Assembly: GCA_021836925.1 (NCBI GenBank) | Contig: JAKBHG010000045.1 | Location: forward strand, 1 to 5,803 | Source: Microcaldota archaeon | GTDB taxonomy: Archaea > Micrarchaeota > Micrarchaeia > Micrarchaeales > Micrarchaeaceae | Direction of reading: 5' to 3' | Length of the DNA stretch: 5,803 nucleotides | In this document: in pieces, positions 1-5,083 of the stretch | Layout of the letters: each line of letters opens with the position of its first letter | How positions within the stretch are numbered: the stretch's first letter is position 1 | The notes under the pieces: generated by a model | Databases searched by the model: none | Seen by the model: the letters and a program-made list of their open reading frames with translations, nothing else | What the model was told of the DNA's origin: nothing | Program-made: the position numbers and the translations under genes

Positions 1-104
1 ATAGGGGCGATGCGCACTTCCCGGATGTCGATTGGTCGCAGTGGGAACTCAAGCAGACGCTGAGGCATACGGAATTCACATACGAGAGGTACTTGAGGAA
101 GTGA
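1..104 (+). CDS. folA: Dihydrofolate reductase, C-terminal fragment (5' part outside window)
   Basis: Reading from base 3, the open frame encodes 33 residues and ends with TGA at 102-104. It begins RGDAHFPDVDWSQW and ends TYERYLRK. The GDxHFPD...W pattern is the last-strand region of dihydrofolate reductases; E. coli FolA has GDTHFPDYEPDDW at the same place, followed by a final beta strand like the F-T-Y-E-R run here. The enzyme reduces dihydrofolate to tetrahydrofolate with NADPH in the cytoplasm, which regenerates the cofactor consumed by ThyA-type thymidylate synthase. The catalytic and cofactor-binding parts lie upstream of the window, so integrity cannot be judged. It is followed after 21 bases by thymidylate kinase on the same strand, which supports a dTMP operon. 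DHFR is patchy in archaea, so lateral acquisition is possible. The call rests on a short but characteristic segment. Confidence 0.82.
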   Translation, partial: RGDAHFPDVDWSQWELKQTLRHTEFTYERYLRK

Positions 105-125
105 ACTTCTGGAACGGGTGAGGGA

Positions 126-749
126 ATGGTACTTGGATTGAAAGGCAAGCTGATAGCGTTCGAGGGAATAGATGGCTCAGGGAAGTCTTCCCAGACAAGG
201 GAAGTCGCCGGAAGGCTTAGAAGGATGGGCTACAACGTGGTCGAGACGGCCGAGCCTACCGACGGCCCGATAGGGAAGGAGATAAGGGAGAATTACCTGA
301 GCGGTAAAGTCAGGATAGACCAGATGGCCCTGCAGGAGAGGTTCACTGCGGACAGGGCATGGCACTTCAGGCAGATGAGGCCGTATCTGGAAGAGGACAA
401 GATCATTATTACCGATAGATTCCTGCATTCGTCGGTCACATACGGGCACGCGTCCATACCTAAAGACGGCGCGGCGCGCCAGATACTCGCCATGAACCAG
501 GAATGCGTCCCCATGCCGGATCTCACGCTCATCTTCGATCTGGAACCCGAGCTGGCCATGGAGAGGAAGGACCAGAGGGGCAGCAATACGGAGATATTCG
601 AGAAGGTGGGCATCCAGGCGCTGGTCAGGGAGGGCTACCGGATATATTTTCCACCCTCGCCAACGGTTGTGTGGATAGACGCCTCAAGAGGCAAGGAGGA
701 GGTAACGGAAGCGGCCCTGCGTACAGTGCTTGGCATACTCAGGCGCTAA
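126..749 (+). CDS. tmk: Thymidylate kinase (dTMP kinase)
   Basis: This 207-residue protein has the normal length for the family. It phosphorylates dTMP to dTDP with ATP in the cytoplasm, the step between thymidylate synthesis and dTTP. The P-loop FEGIDGSGKSS is at residues 12-22. The substrate-site segment ERFTADRAWH is at 71-80. The DRF triplet at 97-99 stands for the family's DRY/DRH motif and is followed by SSVTYG. A basic LID stretch, RKDQRG, lies at 147-152, followed by EIFEK at 156-160. The ATG at 126 is preceded by GGTGA at 117-121 with a 4-base gap, which supports this start. The gene lies 21 bases after the dihydrofolate reductase stop with no TATA box between them, so co-transcription is likely. 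It converges with the next gene 35 bases beyond its stop. The sequence looks intact, with no missing key residue; the phenylalanine in DRF is a mild variant. Confidence 0.95.
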   Translation: MVLGLKGKLIAFEGIDGSGKSSQTREVAGRLRRMGYNVVETAEPTDGPIGKEIRENYLSGKVRIDQMALQERFTADRAWHFRQMRPYLEEDKIIITDRFLHSSVTYGHASIPKDGAARQILAMNQECVPMPDLTLIFDLEPELAMERKDQRGSNTEIFEKVGIQALVREGYRIYFPPSPTVVWIDASRGKEEVTEAALRTVLGILRR

Positions 750-754
750 GGCCC

Positions 755-777
755 GCCTTTAAAGGCAGTAAAGGCAG
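755..777. repeat. Palindrome and 9-bp tandem repeat between convergent genes
   Basis: Bases 755-766 read GCCTTTAAAGGC, a perfect 12-base palindrome. Overlapping it, TAAAGGCAG occurs twice in direct tandem at 760-768 and 769-777. The pair fills most of the 35-base gap between the tmk stop at 749 and the stop of the convergent gene at 785. No T-run follows on either strand, so this is not a clear terminator. Its role is unknown. Confidence 0.6.
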
Positions 778-784
778 CAGAGGA

Positions 785-1351
785 TCAATTGCCGCCGGTT
801 TTCGTTTTCCGCAGGAGCAGCTCGTCCACGTTCTCGCGCATCATCCTTTTCGCCGCATCCCACGGCAGCGGATCAGTTTCTACGCGGCGGAGATATGCGG
901 GTTTGCGGCCCTTGTCTATGATCACGTTCTCCTTCAGTTCCGCAGCTATCTTCATTGCGCATATATAATCGGAAGAGCTCTGCACGTTTTTCATGTAATA
1001 GAAGGAGACTTCCTCTGTTATCATCGGATACGCTTCCAGATAGTCGTCGTACAGCTCCGCTAGCCTGGTTTCCAGGTCGCTGTCAAGCCAGTTCCTGCTT
1101 CCGATCTCCAGCAGAGTCGATACGCCTTCGCAGATCTTGCCAAGCTTGTACTCCGCCAGCTCGTCCACGTCAATGGTATTCGGGAAGTCGTTGACTTCGT
1201 AGTAGCCCTGCACAAAGCTGCCGCCGAACTCGTCCTTCTCGGCAAGCGAGGGGTTCTTGGAGACGGCGTCGACCGCGTGCGCTGAGGCCAGGCACAGCTC
1301 AGCCTTCAAAATTTTAGGGTCGGTTCTCTCGACTTTGTTAGAATAAGTCAT
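785..1351 (-). CDS. Uncharacterised 188-residue soluble protein
   Basis: I do not recognise this protein. The frame is open back to 1447, but the ATG at 1351 is chosen because AGGAGGCGAT (1355-1364), nearly the ideal archaeal ribosome site, ends 3 bases before it. The longer reading would run through the TATA box. The product has no signal peptide and no membrane segment. It is rich in Glu, Asp, Lys and Leu and looks mainly helical, especially at residues 62-85, 91-108 and 130-142. Aromatic clusters are visible: a YYEVNDF stretch near 50-56, and EEVSFYYMKNV near 113-123. The C-terminus is a basic tail with KTKTGGN. It has its own promoter and points toward tmk, so it is probably a single-gene unit. 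The clear promoter, ribosome site and neighbour-like codon use make it a convincing real gene. No function is assigned. Confidence 0.85.
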   Translation of the reverse strand: MTYSNKVERTDPKILKAELCLASAHAVDAVSKNPSLAEKDEFGGSFVQGYYEVNDFPNTIDVDELAEYKLGKICEGVSTLLEIGSRNWLDSDLETRLAELYDDYLEAYPMITEEVSFYYMKNVQSSSDYICAMKIAAELKENVIIDKGRKPAYLRRVETDPLPWDAAKRMMRENVDELLLRKTKTGGN

Positions 1352-1354
1352 GTG

Positions 1355-1364
1355 ATCGCCTCCT
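1355..1364 (-). promoter_or_regulatory. Strong Shine-Dalgarno site that fixes the 1351 start
   Basis: On the minus strand the sequence reads AGGAGGCGAT, then CAC, then ATG. This matches the ideal AGGAGGTGAT at 9 of 10 positions, with GGAGG ending 7 bases from the start codon. It decides against the in-frame start 32 codons upstream. Confidence 0.85.
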
Positions 1365-1403
1365 CTCTGCTTGTTATATCTACAGGCTCTTTTGGGCGGT
1401 TCC

Positions 1404-1415
1404 AAATATTTAAAG
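1404..1415 (-). promoter_or_regulatory. Archaeal TATA-box promoter of the 188-residue gene
   Basis: On the minus strand, CTTTAAATATTT is preceded by GCAAC. The box centre is about 58 bases from the ATG at 1351. With the usual spacing of about 25 bases, transcription would begin near 1383, giving a leader of about 32 bases that contains the Shine-Dalgarno site. Confidence 0.7.
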
Positions 1416-1493
1416 GTTGCGCTGATTGTATGTTTTCTAATTCGCATTGACTTATATTAACTAGTCGCCAAAATTAGCTACATAAAAAGAGAT

Positions 1494-1847
1494 TCATACG
1501 TTTACTTGCAATCGCGGTGTGTTTTCAGCGCCTATAGTTCTCAATATGTTCGTAAATCTATCCCGCTGAACAAAAAATATATCATGTGCTTCGGGGAACT
1601 TCTTTTCTGCATTGTACATTAATGAAACTGCGTCCGCACCATACCCATCGCGTAGCAACTCCTCAGCATTTTGTATACATTCTAGAGGGGTCTTGGACTT
1701 GTCGAGAGCCACACGCCCTATTTCTGACATGCTAGCATAAGTTTCTCCAAGTGTCGCCTTTCTGACTAAAAATTTATTTTTCGCCACAGAACCACTTTTA
1801 TGTTTTAACAATATCTCTTTTGAGTAAGTAAAGTTTAAATCACCCAC
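1494..1847 (-). CDS. Doubtful 117-residue ORF abutting an insertion-element end
   Basis: I do not recognise this product. The longest reading uses a GTG at 1847 that lies inside a hairpin assigned to the neighbouring IS remnant, with no convincing ribosome site. The frame stays open further upstream (to a TGA about 39 bases before), through PSGVGDLNF. It could therefore be the surviving 3' part of an older gene cut by the insertion, or the true start may be a later internal codon such as the Met of MSEIGRVALD. The second half looks helical: an NAEELLRDGYGADAV stretch, then MYNAEKKFPEAHDIF, loosely like paired helices of a TPR-type repeat. Base composition is clearly more AT-rich than in the flanking genes, with AAA, TTA and AAT codons, which suggests different ancestry or relaxed selection. 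No transposase (TnpA or TnpB) motif is present. It may be a gene, a gene fragment or a chance ORF. Confidence 0.4.
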   Translation of the reverse strand: MGDLNFTYSKEILLKHKSGSVAKNKFLVRKATLGETYASMSEIGRVALDKSKTPLECIQNAEELLRDGYGADAVSLMYNAEKKFPEAHDIFFVQRDRFTNILRTIGAENTPRLQVNV

Positions 1848-1860
1848 ACCTGAAGGTGTG
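1845..1860. repeat. Hairpin at the end of an IS200/IS605-type remnant
   Basis: CACACC-TGAA-GGTGTG is a perfect 6-bp stem with a 4-base loop. It lies 9 bases beyond the stop of the decayed tnpA. IS200/IS605 elements carry subterminal hairpins, recognised as single-stranded DNA by TnpA, rather than inverted terminal repeats, and position and size fit that. The matching hairpin at the other end was not found. Confidence 0.6.
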
Positions 1861-1869
1861 AGATTTCCG

Positions 1870-2216
1870 TCAGGTCAATAGTCTTGTTTGTCTCTGAGTG
1901 TTGTCCTCTCTGACATATCTTCTCACGACGTCGTCCGTGATGTTGCTAACCGACCTGTAGAAGTATCCGCGTCCCAGAAATGACCCCTTCTGTACGTCTT
2001 CCTGGAGTTTGGATGTTCCCTGAAAAGTTCATACGAACTGCCGCCTTTCAGGAGTCCGATTGCATCCGACACAGACATTCCCGGATGCAGTTCGACGACG
2101 ACATGTACGTGGTCATCCATGACTCCGAGTTCCACGATGTTTATCCCGTGCCTCGAAGGAAAAGATTTATTCTGTGCCGTTTCATCCTCGTGTGCAAGCG
2201 CAAGAGATTTTACGGC
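1870..2216 (-). pseudogene. tnpA: IS200/IS605 TnpA (Y1, HUH) transposase, frameshifted
   Basis: TnpA cuts and rejoins single-stranded DNA with one tyrosine. In one frame the minus strand reads RHGINIVELGVMDDHVHVVVEL, in which DHVHV is the His-x-His of the HUH motif, then SVSDAIGLLKGGSSYELF. After RRGHFW the frame breaks at the G-run complementary to 1973-1975. The sequence then continues one frame over as GRGYFYRSVSN, then ITDDVVRRYVRED, ending TRLLT and TGA at 1870-1872. That helix carries the probable catalytic tyrosine. Restoring one G would give HFWGRGYFYRSVSN, the family pattern, so a one-base deletion is the simplest explanation. The only uninterrupted ORF (GTG at 2135 to about 1936) has the HUH motif but not the tyrosine helix. 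Upstream of 2135 the same frame is open to a TAG at 2217-2219, with little resemblance left to the usual N-terminal strand. A sequencing error could mimic the frameshift but would not explain the lost N-terminus. Confidence 0.88.
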
Positions 2217-2271
2217 CTAGAAGGCATTTAATTGTACTGTGCAATATAATTTATTTATCTTCGTTGTGCAA

Positions 2272-2844
2272 TCACAGACCCAGAACATGCATACCGGCGA
2301 ATATGCCGACTGTGGTTATCGCCGATAGCAGCGTCACTATTATGAATACGACCACCGCGCTCAGGATTGTCGTAGCGAAAGCCCTCAGCCTCGACATGCG
2401 CAGCAGGTTCGAGAGCGCTATTATCTGCACGATGTAGCCCCAGACAGACGCCAACGCGACTATTACCGCGCCTATTATTGGTATGCCTATGAACCAGTAG
2501 ACGAGCACCACCGGCACTATCCCGTAAGTGAATGCGCCGAAGACCCTCTCGTAGTCCTGCGTGTACATGCCGAACAGCCTGCCTATGAGCAAATGGTACA
2601 CGATGCTATTCACGAGAACGCTCAGGGGCAGTATTACCAAAATCGCGACCGCGTTCAGGCCGGCCGCTGCCGGTCCGCCGATGAGCAGCGTTATCAGCAC
2701 TCCAAGTATGAGGGGGATTATCATTATGTTGTAGTAGAACCTGAGCGACCCACGTATGTCCATTGCCTTGTTCGTGCCCCTGCCAGGACTGAGAACCACG
2801 TCAAAAGCCTTCCTGAGGTACGCCTCGAAACCCGTTTTTGCCAT
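2272..2844 (-). CDS. Yip1-like integral membrane protein
   Basis: This 190-residue protein has about five hydrophobic segments, at roughly 39-57, 63-86, 103-120, 122-146 and 156-180, and a short basic N-terminus that is probably cytoplasmic. The stretch from about 87 to 160 follows the Yip1/YIPF domain pattern: a GxF/Y region, then AFTYGIVPVVL, a Pro-containing loop (IGIPIIG), then ALASVWGYIVQIIAL and a cytoplasmic SRLRAF turn before the last helix. In eukaryotes Yip1 proteins act in vesicle trafficking. Archaeal members have no assigned role, so none is claimed here. The ATG at 2844 is preceded by AGGATCTG and a purine-rich run. A TATA box about 45 bases upstream gives it its own promoter. 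Its stop lies close to the degraded insertion. It appears intact, and its composition resembles that of the rest of the window. Confidence 0.75.
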   Translation of the reverse strand: MAKTGFEAYLRKAFDVVLSPGRGTNKAMDIRGSLRFYYNIMIIPLILGVLITLLIGGPAAAGLNAVAILVILPLSVLVNSIVYHLLIGRLFGMYTQDYERVFGAFTYGIVPVVLVYWFIGIPIIGAVIVALASVWGYIVQIIALSNLLRMSRLRAFATTILSAVVVFIIVTLLSAITTVGIFAGMHVLGL

Positions 2845-2883
2845 CAGATCCTGCCCTCTTCCGATAGATGATCGCAGTCAACT

Positions 2884-2893
2884 CTTTTAAACA
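2884..2893 (-). promoter_or_regulatory. TATA-box promoter of the Yip1-like gene
   Basis: On the minus strand, TGTTTAAAAG is centred about 45 bases before the ATG at 2844. This predicts a start of transcription near 2863 and a leader of about 19 bases. Confidence 0.6.
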
Positions 2894-2950
2894 GAGCGCA
2901 TGAAAACTAGCCCTCGACCCTGTCCTTGCTCTTTCCCTTGTTATTTTCCT

Positions 2951-3544
2951 TCAGGGCCCGTGCTCCTTCAATACTGTTTCAATGGCCTCATCTATGCCGC
3001 CGACCCTGATTATCCTCATACCGTCTTCTTCTATGTGCCTGTTGTAGATGCGGTCCAGCAGGAGGTGGCGCTTGTTGGGATCCCCCTCTTTTATAATCTC
3101 GGTTGCGAGAGTCGGACCGTCGTCGATGAAGGTATCGTAGCCGAGGAAGGCCTTTTCGCGCACCGCGCTGACTATTACTGTCTTGCGGAATTCCACGCCG
3201 GGATAGTTTTTCTCGAGCCACGCAGTGAAATGGTCCAAGTTCCCCCTATCCCTGCCGGTGACTATATCGACGTCGGCGAGCTCGGTCAATCTTTTGAGGA
3301 GGTCAATCGATGCCATGGGTGATATCCTTTCGCTCTCTTCCGCCCATACGGTATGGTACATGCCGATGGTGTAGCCCCTGTCTATGCCGTGCTCCTCCTC
3401 AAGGCTGTGCGCACCCCAGTCCCTGAAGTCGGCTTTGGTGATGGAGGTGCCGCGTTCCCTGTTTATACGGTCTATGACAGCGCTCATCGTATCCGCGAGC
3501 GTGTCATCCAAGTCAAGTGCGATCTTTTCCTTCCTTATTTCCAT
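2951..3544 (-). CDS. HAD-superfamily hydrolase, 5'-nucleotidase-like
   Basis: This is a 197-residue soluble phosphohydrolase. Motif I is ALDLDDTLADT at residues 9-19, with the nucleophile Asp11 and the acid/base Asp13. Motif II is VDIVTGRD at 92-99 (Thr96). Lys131 in REKAFLGYD is a likely motif III base. Motif IV is the acidic pair in TFIDDGPT (Asp141, Asp142), which binds Mg2+. The helical insert between motifs I and II (about 20-85) is a cap of the type found in cytosolic 5'(3')-deoxyribonucleotidases (NT5C-like) and related HAD proteins. Such enzymes dephosphorylate nucleoside monophosphates, which would fit with the nearby dTMP genes, but the substrate is not provable from sequence. The ATG at 3544 is chosen over an in-frame start at 3601 because the TATA box at 3585-3595 lies between them. 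GGTG about 6 bases upstream is a weak ribosome site. All core residues are present. Confidence 0.85.
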   Translation of the reverse strand: MEIRKEKIALDLDDTLADTMSAVIDRINRERGTSITKADFRDWGAHSLEEEHGIDRGYTIGMYHTVWAEESERISPMASIDLLKRLTELADVDIVTGRDRGNLDHFTAWLEKNYPGVEFRKTVIVSAVREKAFLGYDTFIDDGPTLATEIIKEGDPNKRHLLLDRIYNRHIEEDGMRIIRVGGIDEAIETVLKEHGP

Positions 3545-3584
3545 AGCGGCACCGGATATAGCAGGGATTTGTGTTTGTTCTTGA

Positions 3585-3595
3585 GATATAAAAAG
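3585..3595 (-). promoter_or_regulatory. TATA-box promoter of the HAD hydrolase gene
   Basis: On the minus strand, CTTTTTATATC begins 9 bases beyond the stop codon of the upstream editing-domain gene and is centred about 46 bases before the ATG at 3544. Transcription would start near 3564. It lets the hydrolase be expressed independently of the gene before it. Confidence 0.7.
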
Positions 3596-3604
3596 TAGCA
3601 CGGA

Positions 3605-4015
3605 TTACGTTATTACCTTCGACTGCCTTGAATATCTGTGGCCCTTCGCTTTCATCTCTATCTCATAGAAGTAGCCGAATGACATGCTCGCTACTTTGAA
3701 GCCCATGGGTGCAAGCAGATTTTCGAGGTGTGACATGCCCTCAATGGCGAACCTGGGTGAGGAAAGCTCGGCAAACATATGGGCGAACGGGTTGAGCACT
3801 ATGTTGCTCGCGCCGAGGCCTTTTGCGACACTGGCTATTTCGGCCGCGCCCCTGTCGGCTATGCCTTCCCTCGCCTCGTCAGCCTTCTCGAAACTGACGA
3901 ACACGAGGATAGGATTCTTCTCGTCAATAGCCTTGGGCGGCGCGACCTCTTCGGAGCGGCCCTTCTCGGTCGGTACCGCCTTCATGTAGTCAAGGTGCCA
4001 AATCATGAGCCTCAT
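3605..4015 (-). CDS. Free-standing archaeal threonyl-tRNA synthetase editing domain
   Basis: This 136-residue protein matches the archaeal ThrRS N-terminal editing domain (tRNA-Thr_ED, a fold related to D-aminoacyl-tRNA deacylase) over its whole length: MRLMIWHLDYM at the start, LVFVSFEKAD at 37-46, NPFAHMFAELSSP at 75-87, and SFGYFYEIEMKAKGH at 112-126. In the usual enzyme this module removes serine mischarged on tRNA-Thr and is followed by the catalytic and anticodon-binding domains. Here a TAA follows directly, so it is encoded alone. Recalled from Pyrococcus abyssi, the active-site residues are Lys121 (in FGYYKAF) and Glu134 (in GHPLAELS). By my alignment these are Tyr117 and Arg130 here, while the histidine of FAH (His79) is kept, so activity may be altered. 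The start at 4015 matches the family's MRxL beginning. ATG at 4021 and TTG at 4024 are also in frame, and no strong ribosome site decides. A GC-rich hairpin region separates it from the preceding gene. Confidence 0.85.
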   Translation of the reverse strand: MRLMIWHLDYMKAVPTEKGRSEEVAPPKAIDEKNPILVFVSFEKADEAREGIADRGAAEIASVAKGLGASNIVLNPFAHMFAELSSPRFAIEGMSHLENLLAPMGFKVASMSFGYFYEIEMKAKGHRYSRQSKVIT

Positions 4016-4027
4016 TGCCATCAACTG

Positions 4028-4078
4028 CGCGATCCAGGCCTGGCGCGGCTTGCTGCACGCGCCAGGCTGTGAACAGCC
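4028..4078. repeat. Structure-rich GC spacer with overlapping inverted repeats
   Basis: Three mutually overlapping elements are present. CCAGGCCTGG at 4034-4043 is a perfect palindrome, flanked by CGCG on both sides (4028-4031 and 4044-4047). GCCTGGCGCG at 4038-4047 pairs perfectly with CGCGCCAGGC at 4058-4067 around a 10-base loop. GGCTG at 4065-4069 pairs with CAGCC at 4074-4078. They occupy the 81-base gap between the 125-residue gene and the editing-domain gene. No T-run follows on the minus strand, and no TATA box is seen in the gap. It could be a terminator, a processing site or a leader structure for the editing-domain mRNA. Confidence 0.65.
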
Positions 4079-4096
4079 CCATGCACCGCATGAGCC

Positions 4097-4474
4097 TCAG
4101 TAAGGATATTCGTCGTCGCTGTTGGACCAATCCGCACCGCTCTCATACCTAAGCTCCTTGCGTATGTCAGAAAGCTTTCTATCGTCTGAGAGGCTGTCAA
4201 TCAGCTCAGTGGTGTTGTAGTTCAGTATCCTGTGGGCGCGGCTGAGGTCGTTGCCTACGAAGCCCTCCTTTTCCAGGTTCTCTATCACATCGTATGCCTC
4301 GTCCCTACCCATGCTGTAGAGCACGTCCTCAAGGATATGCCTGGCCTCATGTTCGCCTCCGGCCACCTTTTTGACCAGTGCGTACATCTCCTTGTCGCTT
4401 TGCCTGAGCACATTCTCTATGCCTGGCTGATCGGTGCTGCCAGACCCCTCGCGTGTTTTTGTGTAGTTACTCAT
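4097..4474 (-). CDS. Uncharacterised 125-residue acidic helical protein
   Basis: I do not recognise a named family. The first 20 residues are polar and probably disordered. A helical core runs from about 25 to 108. It contains KKVAGGEHEARHILEDVL (35-52), then EAYDVIENLEKEGFVGNDLSRAHRIL (59-84 in part), then TTELIDSL (88-95). The order Gly-rich turn, helix, helix, G-F-V-G turn, helix loosely recalls small proteins of phages and other genomes with a pattern like GNPGA...VL...L..LGI.G..I; this is a weak resemblance only. The C-terminus is acidic and aromatic (SNSDDEYPY). There is no membrane segment. The ATG at 4474 has AGGTGA 7 bases upstream. The gene starts 19 bases after the stop of the upstream 172-residue gene with no promoter between them, so the two are probably co-transcribed. 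The ribosome site and spacing make it a convincing gene. Confidence 0.8.
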   Translation of the reverse strand: MSNYTKTREGSGSTDQPGIENVLRQSDKEMYALVKKVAGGEHEARHILEDVLYSMGRDEAYDVIENLEKEGFVGNDLSRAHRILNYNTTELIDSLSDDRKLSDIRKELRYESGADWSNSDDEYPY

Positions 4475-4493
4475 GGATATTCACCTACAAGCA

Positions 4494-5015
4494 TCAGCTA
4501 TCTACGTTGTGCCTCCTCCAGTAAAGTTCTGTGAGCCTCTTTTCCACCCAATCCTGGGCCTTGGCGTCCTTCTCCCTTTTCGCCTGGCTGCGCAGGTCGA
4601 GCAATATGCCCTCGTTGATGTGCGTGATCAGGCCGTCCAGCATCCTATGGTTTGGCGAGCGCACATCCTCACCCCTCCTCTTTATTTCCACGATGCTGAG
4701 CTCTATGTCTATTTTCTTAACGAGATCTATTATTTCCGTATAGGCGTACTTGTCATCCAATCTCGGGGCGTTCTTAAGCAGCCATTTCATGTTCCTCGAA
4801 TCGCCGGTCTTTTCCTCCTTGAGCGCCCGGCGTATGTATGATAAGTTGAAGACCACGTCCGTAAGTGCCTTCTGACGGGCTATGATGGTAGCCATCTTCG
4901 GCGTCATGCCCACTTCCTTGGAATACGACATAGCATAGTTCTCGAAAAGCGTTGCATACTTGGCGCTGAGGTCTGCCTTCTTCCTTTCCTCATCAACCGG
5001 TGCGCTTGACATCAT
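4494..5015 (-). CDS. Uncharacterised helical protein, paralogue of the 167-residue neighbour
   Basis: This product of 173 residues (172 from the second ATG at 5012) is soluble, highly charged and mainly helical, with a basic C-terminus (EKRLTELYWRRHN). I do not recognise a family. Residues 1-65 align without gaps to the product of the gene immediately upstream. Shared residues include Leu16, Lys19, Glu25, Tyr31, Pro39, Ala46, Ala50, the V-F-N triplet at 55-57, Ile61, and Ala64-Leu65. A Trp (78) and an E-I/L-x-x-LV-x-KK helix (94-101) follow after small indels. This points to an old duplication. GAGGAAGTGAC directly before the first ATG is a good ribosome site and favours 5015 as the start. 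It probably heads a two-gene unit with the 125-residue gene 19 bases downstream. Function is unknown. Confidence 0.82.
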   Translation of the reverse strand: MMSSAPVDEERKKADLSAKYATLFENYAMSYSKEVGMTPKMATIIARQKALTDVVFNLSYIRRALKEEKTGDSRNMKWLLKNAPRLDDKYAYTEIIDLVKKIDIELSIVEIKRRGEDVRSPNHRMLDGLITHINEGILLDLRSQAKREKDAKAQDWVEKRLTELYWRRHNVDS

Positions 5016-5033
5016 GTCACTTCCTCGGCCAAG

Positions 5034-5050
5034 TTATAAAACATATTTTC
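5034..5050 (-). promoter_or_regulatory. Possible TATA region before the 173-residue gene
   Basis: On the minus strand, GAAAATATG and GTTTTATAA run together in an AT-rich patch inside the 68-base gap between the two paralogous genes. They lie only 23-31 bases from the ATG at 5015. At standard spacing transcription would start almost at the ATG, which conflicts with the good ribosome site there. The true box may be the less clear ATAAAG near 5062. Confidence 0.4.
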
Positions 5051-5083
5051 GTTTCGCTTTCTTTATGCTCCGATTAGGTTGCA

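Larger units (their letters stand above)
1845..2230 (-). mobile_element. Degraded IS200/IS605-family insertion (tnpA only)
   Basis: The remnant comprises an end hairpin at 1845-1860 and a frameshifted, N-terminally degraded Y1 transposase gene. No tnpB (RNA-guided nuclease) is visible. The boundary toward the Yip1-like gene is uncertain; the limit given is where recognisable transposase reading fades. Both the internal decay and the missing second hairpin indicate an inactive copy. Confidence 0.7.

Noticed and set aside
503..1063. Long + strand open frame running out of tmk into the convergent gene
   Set aside because: It overlaps two well-supported genes in other frames, and its composition (Gly/His-rich, then random-looking) shows no family motif.
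1352..1447. 32-codon N-terminal extension of the 188-residue protein
   Set aside because: It would span the TATA box and the near-perfect ribosome site, both of which point to the ATG at 1351.
2238..2272. Direct repeat TGTGCAAT at 2238-2245 and 2265-2272, considered as a target-site duplication or element end
   Set aside because: IS200/IS605 elements do not duplicate their target, the copies do not flank the element, and 8 bases in an AT-rich gap can recur by chance.
2907..2955. Lys-rich frame (KENNKGKSKDRVEG) continuing past the HAD stop in another frame
   Set aside because: It could be a tail lost by frameshift, but the annotated end has normal length and the extension has no start or family support.
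2900..3322. + strand 140-residue frame opposite the HAD gene
   Set aside because: It is a shadow of the conserved HAD gene; all four catalytic motifs are on the minus strand.
3545..3601. 19-codon N-terminal extension of the HAD hydrolase
   Set aside because: The upstream start lies before the TATA box at 3585-3595, and HAD motif I normally sits close to the N-terminus, as it does from 3544.
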